Shown in pieces: positions 45,025 through 53,059 of a stretch of 60,006 nucleotides of DNA; position 1 is the stretch's first letter; each line of letters begins with the position of its first letter. Origin of the DNA: Trueperaceae bacterium (lineage in GTDB: Bacteria > Deinococcota > Deinococci > Deinococcales > Trueperaceae); NCBI GenBank assembly GCA_036381035.1, contig DASVDQ010000071.1, positions 1 to 60,006 of the forward strand. The letters are read 5' to 3'. The notes below the pieces were generated by a model. The model was not told where the DNA came from. It was given only the letters and a program-made list of their open reading frames with translations, and did not search any database. A program made the position numbers and the translations under genes.

Positions 45025-46620
45025 GTGCGGCGCACCTGGCTGGGGCACGTCACGGGCGCGGCGTCGCTGGCGTTCCTCGCGCTCGCCCTCCTCGTGCCGC
45101 TGGCGGCGATCGTCTGGCGCGGCGTGGCGGGCGGTAGCGGCGCGCCGCTGGCCGGACTCGCGGCCACGCTCGCCGACCCCTACTACCTCGGGCGCCTGTG
45201 GTTCACGACCTGGCAGGCGCTCCTCTCCACGGCGCTGACCGTGGCCCTCGGCCTGCCGACCGCGCTGCTGCTCGCGCGCTACCGCTTCGGCGGTCGCCGT
45301 CTCCTCGCCGCCGCCTTCAGCGTGCCGTTCGTGATGCCCACGGTCGTCGCCGGCATGGGCTTCCTCGCCCTCGCCGGGCCGCGCGGCGCGCTGGGCGTGG
45401 ACCTGCGCGGCACGCTGGCCATCGTCCTCGCGGCGCACGTGTTCTACAACTTCGCGATCGTCGCCCGGCTGGTCTCCGGCTTCCTCGAGGGCGTCGGCCC
45501 GCGGCTCGAGCAGGCGGCGGCGACCCTCGGCGCGGGCCCTTGGCGGAGCCTGTGGCGCGTGACGCTGCCGCTGGCGCTGCCCGCGACCGTGGCGTCAGCT
45601 ACGCTCGTCTTCATCTTCTGCTTCACGAGCTTCGGCGTGGTCCTGATCCTCGCCCCCCAGGCGCGGTTCGCCACGCTGGAGGTGGAGCTCTACCGCCTCA
45701 CGCTGCGCCTGCTGCGGCTCGACGTCGCCGCCGCGCTGGCCCTCGTGCAGCTCGTCGTGGTCGGCGGTCTCGGCTGGGCCTACACCAGGCTGCAGGCCCG
45801 CCTGGCCGTCCCGGTCCCCGCCGGGAGGTCCGCGGCGCGCCGTCCGAAGGGCGCGGGTGCGGCCCTCCTCGGCGCCGACCTCCTCGTGGTCGCCGCCGTG
45901 GTGCTCGCGCCGCTCGTGGCCCTGGCCGCGCAGGCGCTCACGGCGCCCGACGGCTCGTTCCCCTCCCTGGCGAACCTGCGCGGGATGCTCGAGGCGCCGC
46001 GCTCGGTGGGCTTCGCGACGCTGGGGCTGGGCCTGCGCAACTCACTTACCTTCGCGGCGCTCTCCACGGCGGCGGCGCTGGCGCTGGGCACGGCGTTCGC
46101 GTACGCCGTCACCCGCGGGCGCTGGCGCTGGCTCGACGGCCTCTCCCTCCTGCCGCTGGCGACGAGCCCCGTCACCCTCGGACTCGGCTACCTGATCGCC
46201 TACCCTTGGCTCGTGGCCACCTTCTGGGGCGTGCCCCTCGCCCACGCGCTGATCGCCTTCCCCTTCGTGACGCGCACGCTGCTGCCGGCCCTGCGCGCGC
46301 TGCCGGCGGGTCAGGTGGCGGCGGCGGTGACCCTCGGCGCCGGCCCGTGGCGCACGCTGCGGCGCGTCGAGCTGCCGCAGCTGCTGCCCTCCCTGGCGGT
46401 CGCGGCCGCGTTCGCTTTCGCCGTCTCCCTGGGCGAGTTCGGGGCGTCGCTGCTGCTGGTCCGCCCCGAGTTCGCCACGCTCCCGGTGGCGATCTACGAC
46501 AGGCTGGGGCGACCAGGACCGCAGAACTACGGCGCCGCGCTGGGCCTCTCCCTGGTGCTGATGGCGGTGACGGCGCTGGTCATGCTCGTCCTGCAGCGCC
46601 GCGAGCGCGGCGAGTTCTGA
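45025..46620 (+). CDS. thiP: Thiamine ABC transporter permease ThiP
   Basis: This 531-aa protein has about 12 helices and two binding-protein-dependent permease domains in one chain. Each has an EAA loop: AAATLGAGPWRSLWRVTLPLALPA and AAVTLGAGPWRTLRRVELPQLLP. Such fused double permeases with ThiB/ThiQ are typical of ThiP, and the ThiB gene lies 4 kb upstream. A TAGACT box lies exactly 6 nt before GTG 45025, a leaderless start, so a 5' riboswitch is impossible on this transcript. Confidence 0.88.
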   Translation: MRRTWLGHVTGAASLAFLALALLVPLAAIVWRGVAGGSGAPLAGLAATLADPYYLGRLWFTTWQALLSTALTVALGLPTALLLARYRFGGRRLLAAAFSVPFVMPTVVAGMGFLALAGPRGALGVDLRGTLAIVLAAHVFYNFAIVARLVSGFLEGVGPRLEQAAATLGAGPWRSLWRVTLPLALPATVASATLVFIFCFTSFGVVLILAPQARFATLEVELYRLTLRLLRLDVAAALALVQLVVVGGLGWAYTRLQARLAVPVPAGRSAARRPKGAGAALLGADLLVVAAVVLAPLVALAAQALTAPDGSFPSLANLRGMLEAPRSVGFATLGLGLRNSLTFAALSTAAALALGTAFAYAVTRGRWRWLDGLSLLPLATSPVTLGLGYLIAYPWLVATFWGVPLAHALIAFPFVTRTLLPALRALPAGQVAAAVTLGAGPWRTLRRVELPQLLPSLAVAAAFAFAVSLGEFGASLLLVRPEFATLPVAIYDRLGRPGPQNYGAALGLSLVLMAVTALVMLVLQRRERGEF

Positions 46621-46705
46621 CGCCGCCCTCACGCGCCTCGCCGGCGGAACGGCGATAATCCCCTCACTTGGAGCTCGCGACGGCCCGGTGGGCGAAGGGA
46701 CGCTG

Positions 46706-48664
46706 ATGCCTGTGAGCATCGAGGACGCGCGCCTCTCCCTGCGCATGAACCGCTGGGAGGACGCCCTGGCGGGCTTCGCCGAGGCCGACAGGACCGGCCC
46801 GCTCGGTCCCGACGACCTCGTCGAGTACTCGACCGCCGCCTGGTTCGCCGGCGACGTCGACGCCGCCACCGACCTCCTCGAGAAGGCCCACGCTCGCTAC
46901 GAGCAGGCGGGCAGACGCGCCGACGCCGCCATGACGGCGGTCCGCCTGTCCCGCCTGGCGATGCTGGCCGTGCGTCCGTCGGTCATGGCCGGGTGGATCG
47001 CGCGGGCACAGCGCCTGCTCGAGGGCGAGCCGGAGTCCGGGGCCCACGCCTGGCTGACCGTGATGAGGGGGCTGGTCACGGCGTTCGGGTACGGCGACTT
47101 CGCCGGGGGCGTGCGGCTCGCCGACGAGGCGCTGCGGCTCGCCCGGCAGCACGACGTGCCCGACGTCGAGTCCTTGGCCCTCGTCGCCAAGGGGAACATG
47201 CTGCTGCGCCAGGGGGCGTGGCGCGAGGGCCTGGGCCTCGTGGAGGAGGGCGCGGCCGCCGCGTCCTCCGAGCGCGTGGAGCCGCGCACGGCCTGCGACG
47301 TGATCTGCCTCTCCATCGCCGCCTTCGCCGACCTCGGCGAGTACGGCCGCGCCGACGAGTGGATCGCCCAAGCCGACCGCTGGATGCGCTCGCGGTCGAT
47401 CTACGGCTACCGCGGCCAGTGCCGCGTGCACCGGGCGGAGCTGAAGCGCCTCCAAGGGGAGTGGCAGGAGGCCGAGCGCGAGGCGCTGGAGGCGTGCGGC
47501 GAGCTCGAGCGCTTCCGCATGCTCGACAGCGTGGGGTTCGCCTACTACCAGATCGGGGAGGTGAGGCTGCGCCTCGGCGACCTCGACGAGGCCGCGGCGG
47601 CGTTCCAGCGCGCGGTCGAGCACGGCCACCACGCCCAGCCGGGGACGGCGCTGCTCGCGCTGGCGCGCGGCTCCACCGCCGAGGCGGCGCGGATGATCGC
47701 CGCCAGCCTCTCGGCCGAGGCCGGGTCACCGGCGAGCGACAGGCTCCAGCGCCCCTACCTGCTCGCGGCCCAGGTCGAGATCGCGCTGGCGGGCGACGAC
47801 CTGGCGACCGCGGAGCGCGGCGCGGCCGAGCTGGAGGCCGTCGCCGCGCAGTACGAGTGCGACGTCCTGAGCGGCCTCGCCGCCGCCGCGGCCGGCAGGG
47901 TCGCCCTGGGCCGGGGGCAGCTCGAGGCTGCCGCCGCCTCGCTGCGGCGGGCGGCGCGCCTGTTCCAGCGGGCCCGCGTGCCCTACGAGTGGGCGCGCGC
48001 CAGGGCCCTCCTGGCGCGCGCGCTGCTGGCGGCCGGCGACGAGGCGCTGGCCAGGCAGGAGCTGACCGCCGCGCGGAGCGAGTTCGAGCGGCTCGGCGCC
48101 GAGCCGGACGTAGCCGCCGCCGACGATTCGCTGAGCGGACGCGGCGAGCCCCAGAGGCCGCGTCCCACGGTCAAGACCTTCATGTTCACGGACATCGTCT
48201 CGTCCACGCAGCTCGCCGGCAGCCTCGGCGACGGCGCCTGGGAGAGCGTGATGGAGTGGCACGACCGCACGCTGCGGGCCGCGTTCGCCCGCCACGGCGG
48301 CGAGGAGGTGCGCCACACGGGCGACGGCTTCTTCGTCGCCTTCGACGACGCCCGCGAGGCCCTGCGGTGCGCCGTCGAGGTGCAGCGGCTGCTCGACAGG
48401 AACCGCCGCGAGCACGGCTCGGCCCTGGCCGTGAGGATCGGGCTGCACGCGACCGCGGCGCTGCCGCACGAGCGCGACTACGCCGGCCAGGGCGTGCACG
48501 TGGCGGCGCGCGTGACGGCGCTGGCCGGCGCCGACGAGGTCCTCGCGACCGAGGCGACTCTCGCGGGCGCCGGGGGTCACGGGCTGGAGGTCTCGCCGCC
48601 GCGGCAGGCGACGCTCAAGGGCGTCGCCGAGCCCGTGACCGTGCGCTCGGTGAACTGGGCCTGA
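46706..48664 (+). CDS. TPR-class III adenylate/guanylate cyclase
   Basis: This protein of about 652 aa has 11 or so TPR-like helical pairs in residues 1-470 and a C-terminal class III cyclase domain at about 490-650. Metal-binding residues are in FMFTDIVSSTQLA and RHTGDGFFVAF. The usual Asn of the catalytic VNxAAR motif is His (GQGVHVAARV), as in a subset of TPR-linked cyclases, so activity may be altered. ATG 46706 has AAGGGA upstream; GTG 46688 is an alternative. It sits between thiP and thiQ with no obvious link to thiamine. Confidence 0.85.
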   Translation: MPVSIEDARLSLRMNRWEDALAGFAEADRTGPLGPDDLVEYSTAAWFAGDVDAATDLLEKAHARYEQAGRRADAAMTAVRLSRLAMLAVRPSVMAGWIARAQRLLEGEPESGAHAWLTVMRGLVTAFGYGDFAGGVRLADEALRLARQHDVPDVESLALVAKGNMLLRQGAWREGLGLVEEGAAAASSERVEPRTACDVICLSIAAFADLGEYGRADEWIAQADRWMRSRSIYGYRGQCRVHRAELKRLQGEWQEAEREALEACGELERFRMLDSVGFAYYQIGEVRLRLGDLDEAAAAFQRAVEHGHHAQPGTALLALARGSTAEAARMIAASLSAEAGSPASDRLQRPYLLAAQVEIALAGDDLATAERGAAELEAVAAQYECDVLSGLAAAAAGRVALGRGQLEAAAASLRRAARLFQRARVPYEWARARALLARALLAAGDEALARQELTAARSEFERLGAEPDVAAADDSLSGRGEPQRPRPTVKTFMFTDIVSSTQLAGSLGDGAWESVMEWHDRTLRAAFARHGGEEVRHTGDGFFVAFDDAREALRCAVEVQRLLDRNRREHGSALAVRIGLHATAALPHERDYAGQGVHVAARVTALAGADEVLATEATLAGAGGHGLEVSPPRQATLKGVAEPVTVRSVNWA

Positions 48665-48769
48665 CCCGGGCGACCTGCCGAGCGCGACGGGCGGCCCCTC
48701 GCGCGCCTCCCTGACGCCCCCAGCGCGGCGGCGCCCCGGCTCGGGCCGCGGCTATGATGCCGCGGAGAC

Positions 48770-49834
48770 ATGGGCCTACGCGTCGAGCGCCTGTCGAAGA
48801 GCTACGGACCCGTGAGGGCCGTCGACGACGTGACGCTCGAGGTGCCGCCCGGCTCGACCCTCGCGCTCTTGGGTCCCAGCGGCTGCGGCAAGAGCACGCT
48901 GCTGAGGCTCGTCGCGGGGCTCGAGGCGCCGGACGGCGGTCGGGTGCTCCTGGGCGGCGCGGACGCCACGCGCGTGCCGACGCAGCGCCGCGACCTCGGC
49001 ATGGTCTTCCAGGACTACGCGCTCTTCCCGCACCTGAACGTCGCCGACAACGTGGCCTTCGGCCTCGTCGAGCGTCGCTGGGGCGCCGCCGCGCGCCGCG
49101 AGCGTGTCGCGGAGATGCTCGAGCTGGTCGGCCTGGCCGGCCTGGGGCGGCGGCGCGTCACCGAGCTGTCCGGCGGCCAGCAGCAGCGCGTCGCGCTGGC
49201 GCGGGCGCTGGCGCCCCGGCCCGGCCTGCTGCTCCTCGACGAGCCGCTCTCGAACCTCGACGAGGCGCTGCGCGCCGAGCTGCGCGCCGAGGTGGCCGAG
49301 CTGCTCGACGCCCTGGGTACCGAGGCCGTCTACGTGACGCACGACCAGGTCGAGGCGTTCGCCGTCGCCGACGCCGTCGCGGTGATGCGCGCCGGTCGGA
49401 TCGTCCAGGTCGGCCGCGCGCAGGAGCTGCTGGCCGCTCCGGCGGACGCCTGGACGGCTCGCTTCCTCGGCCACGAGAACGTGTGGGAGGGAACGGAGGC
49501 CGCCAGCGTGGCCCTCGCCGCGGGCCTGGGCGCGCCTCCCGCCCCGGGCGGGGCCCTGCTGCTGCGGGTCGAGGAGGTCGCGGTCTTCCCCGCCGGCGAC
49601 GGCGCCGCTTCGTCCGCGACGGGCTCCGGCACCGGCACGGCCCGGGCGGTGGTGAGGCAGGCGACGCGCGAGGGCCTGGCCTGGCGGCTCGTCCTGCGCG
49701 TGCCGGCCTGGGAGGCTGACGTCGTCTGGCGCGGCCACAGCCGGGAGCTGGGCGGCGAGCCCTCGCCGGGCAGGGCCTACGAGCTCGTCGTCCCGTCGGT
49801 CGCGTGGCGGGCGCTCCCGCCGGGAGCGACGTGA
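48770..49834 (+). CDS. thiQ: ABC transporter ATP-binding protein, probable thiamine importer ThiQ
   Basis: This 354-aa protein has Walker A LLGPSGCGKSTLL, Q-loop MVFQDYALFPHLNV, signature LSGGQQQRVALARALAP, Walker B LLLLDEPLSNLDE and H-loop VTHDQ. It has a C-terminal TOBE-like regulatory domain (about residues 240-350), longer than the roughly 230-aa E. coli ThiQ. Assignment as ThiQ rests on its overlap (GTGA) with thiN and the thiP/thiB neighbours; on sequence alone it is a generic CUT1/Fe-type importer ATPase. GGAGA precedes ATG 48770, and TATGAT 13 nt further upstream is a likely -10. Confidence 0.85.
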   Translation: MGLRVERLSKSYGPVRAVDDVTLEVPPGSTLALLGPSGCGKSTLLRLVAGLEAPDGGRVLLGGADATRVPTQRRDLGMVFQDYALFPHLNVADNVAFGLVERRWGAAARRERVAEMLELVGLAGLGRRRVTELSGGQQQRVALARALAPRPGLLLLDEPLSNLDEALRAELRAEVAELLDALGTEAVYVTHDQVEAFAVADAVAVMRAGRIVQVGRAQELLAAPADAWTARFLGHENVWEGTEAASVALAAGLGAPPAPGGALLLRVEEVAVFPAGDGAASSATGSGTGTARAVVRQATREGLAWRLVLRVPAWEADVVWRGHSRELGGEPSPGRAYELVVPSVAWRALPPGAT

Positions 49835-50493
49835 GCCCGGAGAGTGGGCCGGCGGCCCTCGTGCTCGCCGGGGGCGAGCCGCCGGCTGCGGGCCTCCTGG
49901 CGCCGCTGCTGGAGGACGTGGGCCCGGTGGTCGCGGCGGACGGCGGGCTGCGCCACGCCGCGGCGCTGGGGCTCGCTCCCGACCTGATCGTGGGCGACCT
50001 CGACAGCGTCACCGAGGACCTGCTGCGCGCGTTCCCCGACGTGCCGGTCGAGCGCCACCCGCGCGCGAAGGACGAGCTCGACCTCGAGCTGGCCCTGGCG
50101 GCCGCGCGGCGGCTGGGGGCCGCCTCGGCGCGCGTGCTGGGGGCGTTCGGCGGCAGGCTCGACCAGAGCCTGGCGAACCTGCTGGTGGCGGCGCGCCTGG
50201 CGACGGCCGAGCCGCCGTTCCCCGTGACGCTCCACGGCGGCGCGCACGAGGCGCGCCCCTGCGCCCCCGGGCTGACCTGCGACGCCGCCTGGCCGCCCGG
50301 CACGACGGTGAGCCTGCTGGCGCTGGGAGGCTACGCCGTCGTCACGGCGACGGGCCTCGCCTACCCGGTCGAGGACCTGCGGCTGCCCTTCGGCGTCGGC
50401 CTGGGGGTCTCGAACGTCGCGACGGGCGGCCGGGTCGTCGTGCGCTGCGCCGCCGGCGTCGTCGCCGTCATCGCCGAGCACGTCGCCGCCTAA
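49831..50493 (+). CDS. thiN: Thiamine pyrophosphokinase
   Basis: This 220-aa enzyme transfers pyrophosphate from ATP to thiamine to give TPP. N-terminal catalytic motifs are VAADGGLRHA, DLIVGDLDSVTED and KDELDLELALAAA. GGRLDQSLANLLVA lies near residue 108, and the C-terminal thiamine-binding beta domain follows. It is translationally coupled to thiQ by a GTGA overlap, so uptake and activation are made together. It is convergent with the META-domain gene, 16 nt between stops. Confidence 0.93.
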   Translation: MSPESGPAALVLAGGEPPAAGLLAPLLEDVGPVVAADGGLRHAAALGLAPDLIVGDLDSVTEDLLRAFPDVPVERHPRAKDELDLELALAAARRLGAASARVLGAFGGRLDQSLANLLVAARLATAEPPFPVTLHGGAHEARPCAPGLTCDAAWPPGTTVSLLALGGYAVVTATGLAYPVEDLRLPFGVGLGVSNVATGGRVVVRCAAGVVAVIAEHVAA

Positions 50494-50509
50494 CGGGGAC
50501 CCCGGACGC

Positions 50510-50968
50510 TCAGCCGGCGCCAGCCGACACGCTCGCGAACACGACCTCGACGCCGGGGCCGGTCAGCCTCACCTCCCCGTCGCCGAGCGCGTAGCGCTCC
50601 ACGCCCTCGAGGGCCGCCACGAACGCCCTCTCCAGGCTCATCGCCGGCTCGGGGCAGGCCATGAGCGTCGCCGTGATCGGCTCGAAGTCGATCCCGCCGG
50701 AGGGCGTGAGGCCGGCGCCCGCGACGAGCTGGTTGCAGCCCACGGTGCCGGCGAGCTGGCCGGTCTCGTTGACCGCGAACGTCGCGTCCGCGCCGGGTTC
50801 GGGGCGCATCGTCTCGCCGTCGACGGTGAGGCTCACGAGCCGCCAACGGTCCGAGCCGAAGAGGTCGGCCACCGTGGCGGCGTCGCCCGCGGCGGCGGCC
50901 GTGGCGAGGAGGCACGCGAGGACGAGGGCGGGGGCCAGGCGGCGGGCGGTGCTGGGGGCGCGTGGCAT
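50510..50968 (-). CDS. Secreted META-domain protein (HslJ-like)
   Basis: This 152-aa protein has a signal peptide (APALVLACLLATAAAAG) and one META domain. W-RLVSLTVDG opens it, then FAVNETGQLAGTVGCNQLVAG and TATLMACPEPAMSLERAFVAAL with the two family cysteines. The META/HslJ domain is associated with heat or drug tolerance in E. coli; its molecular action is unknown. ATG 50968 is 5 nt after TAGTTT, a leaderless start. Confidence 0.88.
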   Translation of the reverse strand: MPRAPSTARRLAPALVLACLLATAAAAGDAATVADLFGSDRWRLVSLTVDGETMRPEPGADATFAVNETGQLAGTVGCNQLVAGAGLTPSGGIDFEPITATLMACPEPAMSLERAFVAALEGVERYALGDGEVRLTGPGVEVVFASVSAGAG

Positions 50969-51036
50969 GCCCGAAACTAAGCGCCGGCGTGCGGCAGGTG
51001 ATTAGCGCTGCGTGTCGGGCGGGTTAGCCTGCTCTC

Positions 51037-51441
51037 ATGGTCGACGCCGACACGATCGTCGCCACGCTGCGCGAGCTCGACCTCCCCAACGGCCACTGGG
51101 CCGTCCACGCCAGCGCCGTCATGGTCCTGCACGGTCTCATACCGGACGCGGGCGACATCGACGTCGTGGCCCGCGGGCCGGCCTGGGCCAGGGCGCTGGA
51201 GCTGGGCGCCCCCAAGCCCGGCAAGCAGGACCTGTGCGTGAGCCTGCCGAGCCTGGGCGTGGAGGTGTGGTCCGGCTGGCTGGGCGAGGACCTGGACGCG
51301 CTCATAGACGGCGCCGAGCTCGTGCTCGGCGTGCCGTGCGTGACGCTGCGGGACGTGCTGCGCTTCAAGGAGAGGGCCGGCAGGCCCAAGGACGCCCCGC
51401 ACGCGGAGCTGCTCAGGCGCGTGCTGGAGCGGGGCGGCTAG
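51037..51441 (+). CDS. Small nucleotidyltransferase-fold protein (AbiEii/MNT-like)
   Basis: This 134-aa protein reads VHASAVMVLHGLIPDAGDIDVVARG (residues 23-47), resembling the GSxxLxxHG...DxD active-site region of nucleotidyltransferases, though the first Gly-Ser is replaced by Ala-Ser. LRFKERAGRPKDAPHAELL near the C-terminus matches the RPKD helix common in that superfamily. No HEPN or antitoxin partner gene is adjacent, so a toxin-antitoxin role is not supported. ATG 51037 is 6 nt after TAGCCT. It is directly upstream of the aspS promoter. Confidence 0.6.
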   Translation: MVDADTIVATLRELDLPNGHWAVHASAVMVLHGLIPDAGDIDVVARGPAWARALELGAPKPGKQDLCVSLPSLGVEVWSGWLGEDLDALIDGAELVLGVPCVTLRDVLRFKERAGRPKDAPHAELLRRVLERGG

Positions 51442-51461
51442 GCGGAGGGCCACCGGCCGCG

Positions 51462-51490
51462 TTGACACCCGCCTGGGCCGCTGTTAGACT
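51462..51490 (+). promoter_or_regulatory. Consensus promoter of the aspS leader
   Basis: TTGACA (51462-51467), a 17-nt spacer and TAGACT (51485-51490). This and the exporter promoter are the two clearest -35/-10 pairs in the window. The start of transcription should fall at or next to the ATG of the leader ORF at 51498. Confidence 0.85.
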
Positions 51491-51497
51491 CCCGCCC

Positions 51498-51560
51498 ATG
51501 CTCGCGGCCGTCCCGTTCAATTCGGACGACGATCCCCGCTCGCGGAGGCTCGGGGCGTAG
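51498..51560 (+). CDS. Leader peptide of the aspS attenuator
   Basis: This 20-codon ORF starts 7 nt after the -10 box, so it would be translated leaderless. Codons 8-12 encode Asn-Ser-Asp-Asp-Asp (AAT TCG GAC GAC GAT, 51519-51533). Those are the two amino acids tied to a non-discriminating aspartyl-tRNA synthetase. The C-terminal codons overlap a segment, GCTCGGGG (51548-51555), that can pair either with CCCCG just upstream or with the first arm of the terminator at 51585. This is the layout of trp-type leader peptides. Confidence 0.75.
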   Translation: MLAAVPFNSDDDPRSRRLGA

Positions 51561-51584
51561 CCGCGTAACATAGCCAGAGGCACG

Positions 51585-51616
51585 GACCCCCGAGCGTCGC
51601 TCGGGGGTCTTCGCTT
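51585..51616 (+). terminator. Attenuator terminator hairpin before aspS
   Basis: GACCCCCGAGC (51585-51595) and GCTCGGGGGTC (51599-51609) form 11 perfect base pairs around a 3-nt loop, followed by TTCGCTT. The 5' arm is also complementary over 8 bp to 51548-51555 in the leader ORF. The aspS ribosome-binding site AGGAGG starts 8 nt after the stem. Confidence 0.8.
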
Positions 51617-51626
51617 AGGAGGGCTC

Positions 51627-52958
51627 ATGACCGGCACGACGACAGAGAGCGAACGAGCGCGCGCCCGCACCCTGGTGAGCGGGCTGGCGGACCGCGTGGG
51701 CGACGTCGTGCGTCTGCAGGGCTGGGTGCTGACGCGGCGCGACCTGGGCGGCGTCGGCTTCCTGCTGCTGAGGGACCGCTCGGGCGTCGTGCAGTGCGTC
51801 GTCGAGCGCGCCGTCTCGGGGCGCGGCGGCCTCCACGGCCTGCCGCTCCACGAGAGCTACGTGTCGCTCACGGGACGCGTCGTCGCCCACGCGAAGGCGC
51901 CGGGCGGCGTCGAGGTGCACGCCTCGTCGCTCGAGGTCGTCAGCGAGGCCGCCGCCCCGCCGCCGGTGGAGCTCGCCAAGGAGGAGTGGCACGCGAACCC
52001 CGACACGCTGCTCGCCTACCGCCACGTGACGGTCCGCAGCCCGCGCGCCAGGGCGGCCCTGAAGGTGCAGGCGGTGCTGGTGAGGGCGTTCCGCGCGCTC
52101 CTCGACGAGCGGGGCTTCACCGAGGTGTTCACTCCCAAGCTGGTCAGCGCCGGCGCCGAGGGCGGCGCGAACCTCTTCGAGGTCGACTTCTACGGCCAGC
52201 GCGCCTACCTGGCGCAGTCGCCGCAGCTCTACAAGCAGATCATGGTCGGCGTCTTCGAGCGCGTCTACGAGACGGCGCCCGTCTACCGCGCCGAGAAGAG
52301 CCACACCAGCAGGCACCTCTCCGAGTACCTCTCGCTCGACGTCGAGTTCGGGCCCATCGACGACGAGGGCGACGTCATGGACCTCCAGGAGGCGGTCGTC
52401 AAGGGCATGCTGCGCGCCGCCGTCGACGCCTGCCCGGCCGAGCTCGCCCTGTTCGGCGCCGGGCCGCCCGACCTCTCGGCGCCGGTGCCGCGGGTCCCCC
52501 TGCTGGAGGCCCGCGAGCTGGTGCGCGAGCGCTACGGGCACGAGCCGGGCGGCAAGGACCTCGACCCCGAGGCCGAGAGGCTCATCGGCCGCTGGGCCAA
52601 GGAGGAGCACGGCTCCGACCTCGTGTTCGTCACCAAGTTCCCGCAGGCGGCGCGGCCCTTCTACACCTACCCGGAGGACGGGGGCCTCACGCGCGGCCTC
52701 GACCTGATCTTCCGCGGCGTCGAGATCACCTCGGGCGGCCAGCGCGCGCACCGCTACGAGGTGCTCGTCCAGGAGCTGGCCAAGCGGGGCATGGACCCGG
52801 AAGACTTCGCCGACTACCTCGAGGTGTTCAAGCACGGCATGCCGCCGCACGGCGGCTTCGCGATCGGCGCCGAGCGCCTCACGGCCCTGCTGCTGGGCAT
52901 CCAGAACGTGCGCTTCGCGCGCGCCTTCCCGCGCGACGCGCAGCGGCTGTCGCCCTGA
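51627..52958 (+). CDS. aspS: Archaeal-type aspartyl-tRNA synthetase (AspRS2, probably non-discriminating)
   Basis: This 443-aa class IIb synthetase has an N-terminal OB-fold anticodon-binding domain at about residues 15-110 (LQGWVLTRRDLGGVGFLLLRDRSG). Motif 2 is ETAPVYRAEKSHTSRHLSEY near residue 215, and motif 3 GGFAIGAERLTALLLG near 410. The bacterial GAD insertion is absent, so it is the short archaeal/eukaryal form. In Deinococcus and Thermus the short AspRS2 charges Asp onto both tRNA-Asp and tRNA-Asn, and GatCAB then amidates the latter. The tRNA specificity here is inferred. AGGAGG precedes ATG 51627. An attenuator-like leader controls it. Confidence 0.93.
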   Translation: MTGTTTESERARARTLVSGLADRVGDVVRLQGWVLTRRDLGGVGFLLLRDRSGVVQCVVERAVSGRGGLHGLPLHESYVSLTGRVVAHAKAPGGVEVHASSLEVVSEAAAPPPVELAKEEWHANPDTLLAYRHVTVRSPRARAALKVQAVLVRAFRALLDERGFTEVFTPKLVSAGAEGGANLFEVDFYGQRAYLAQSPQLYKQIMVGVFERVYETAPVYRAEKSHTSRHLSEYLSLDVEFGPIDDEGDVMDLQEAVVKGMLRAAVDACPAELALFGAGPPDLSAPVPRVPLLEARELVRERYGHEPGGKDLDPEAERLIGRWAKEEHGSDLVFVTKFPQAARPFYTYPEDGGLTRGLDLIFRGVEITSGGQRAHRYEVLVQELAKRGMDPEDFADYLEVFKHGMPPHGGFAIGAERLTALLLGIQNVRFARAFPRDAQRLSP

Positions 52959-53059
52959 GAAGAGGCCCTGTACCGAGCCGCCCATGGGCGAGGCGTTGAC
53001 GCGCCCTTGACGCCCCCCTGCTACGGTCGCCGGCGACCTGAACGCTTGGGAGGGCCAGC

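Noticed and set aside
51037-51441. Type IV toxin-antitoxin pair
   Set aside because: Neighbours are a META-domain protein and a tRNA synthetase; there is no candidate antitoxin.
51440-51626. T-box riboswitch upstream of aspS
   Set aside because: No T-box consensus sequence or specifier-loop arrangement is visible; the leader is too short and contains an ORF with fitting codons instead.
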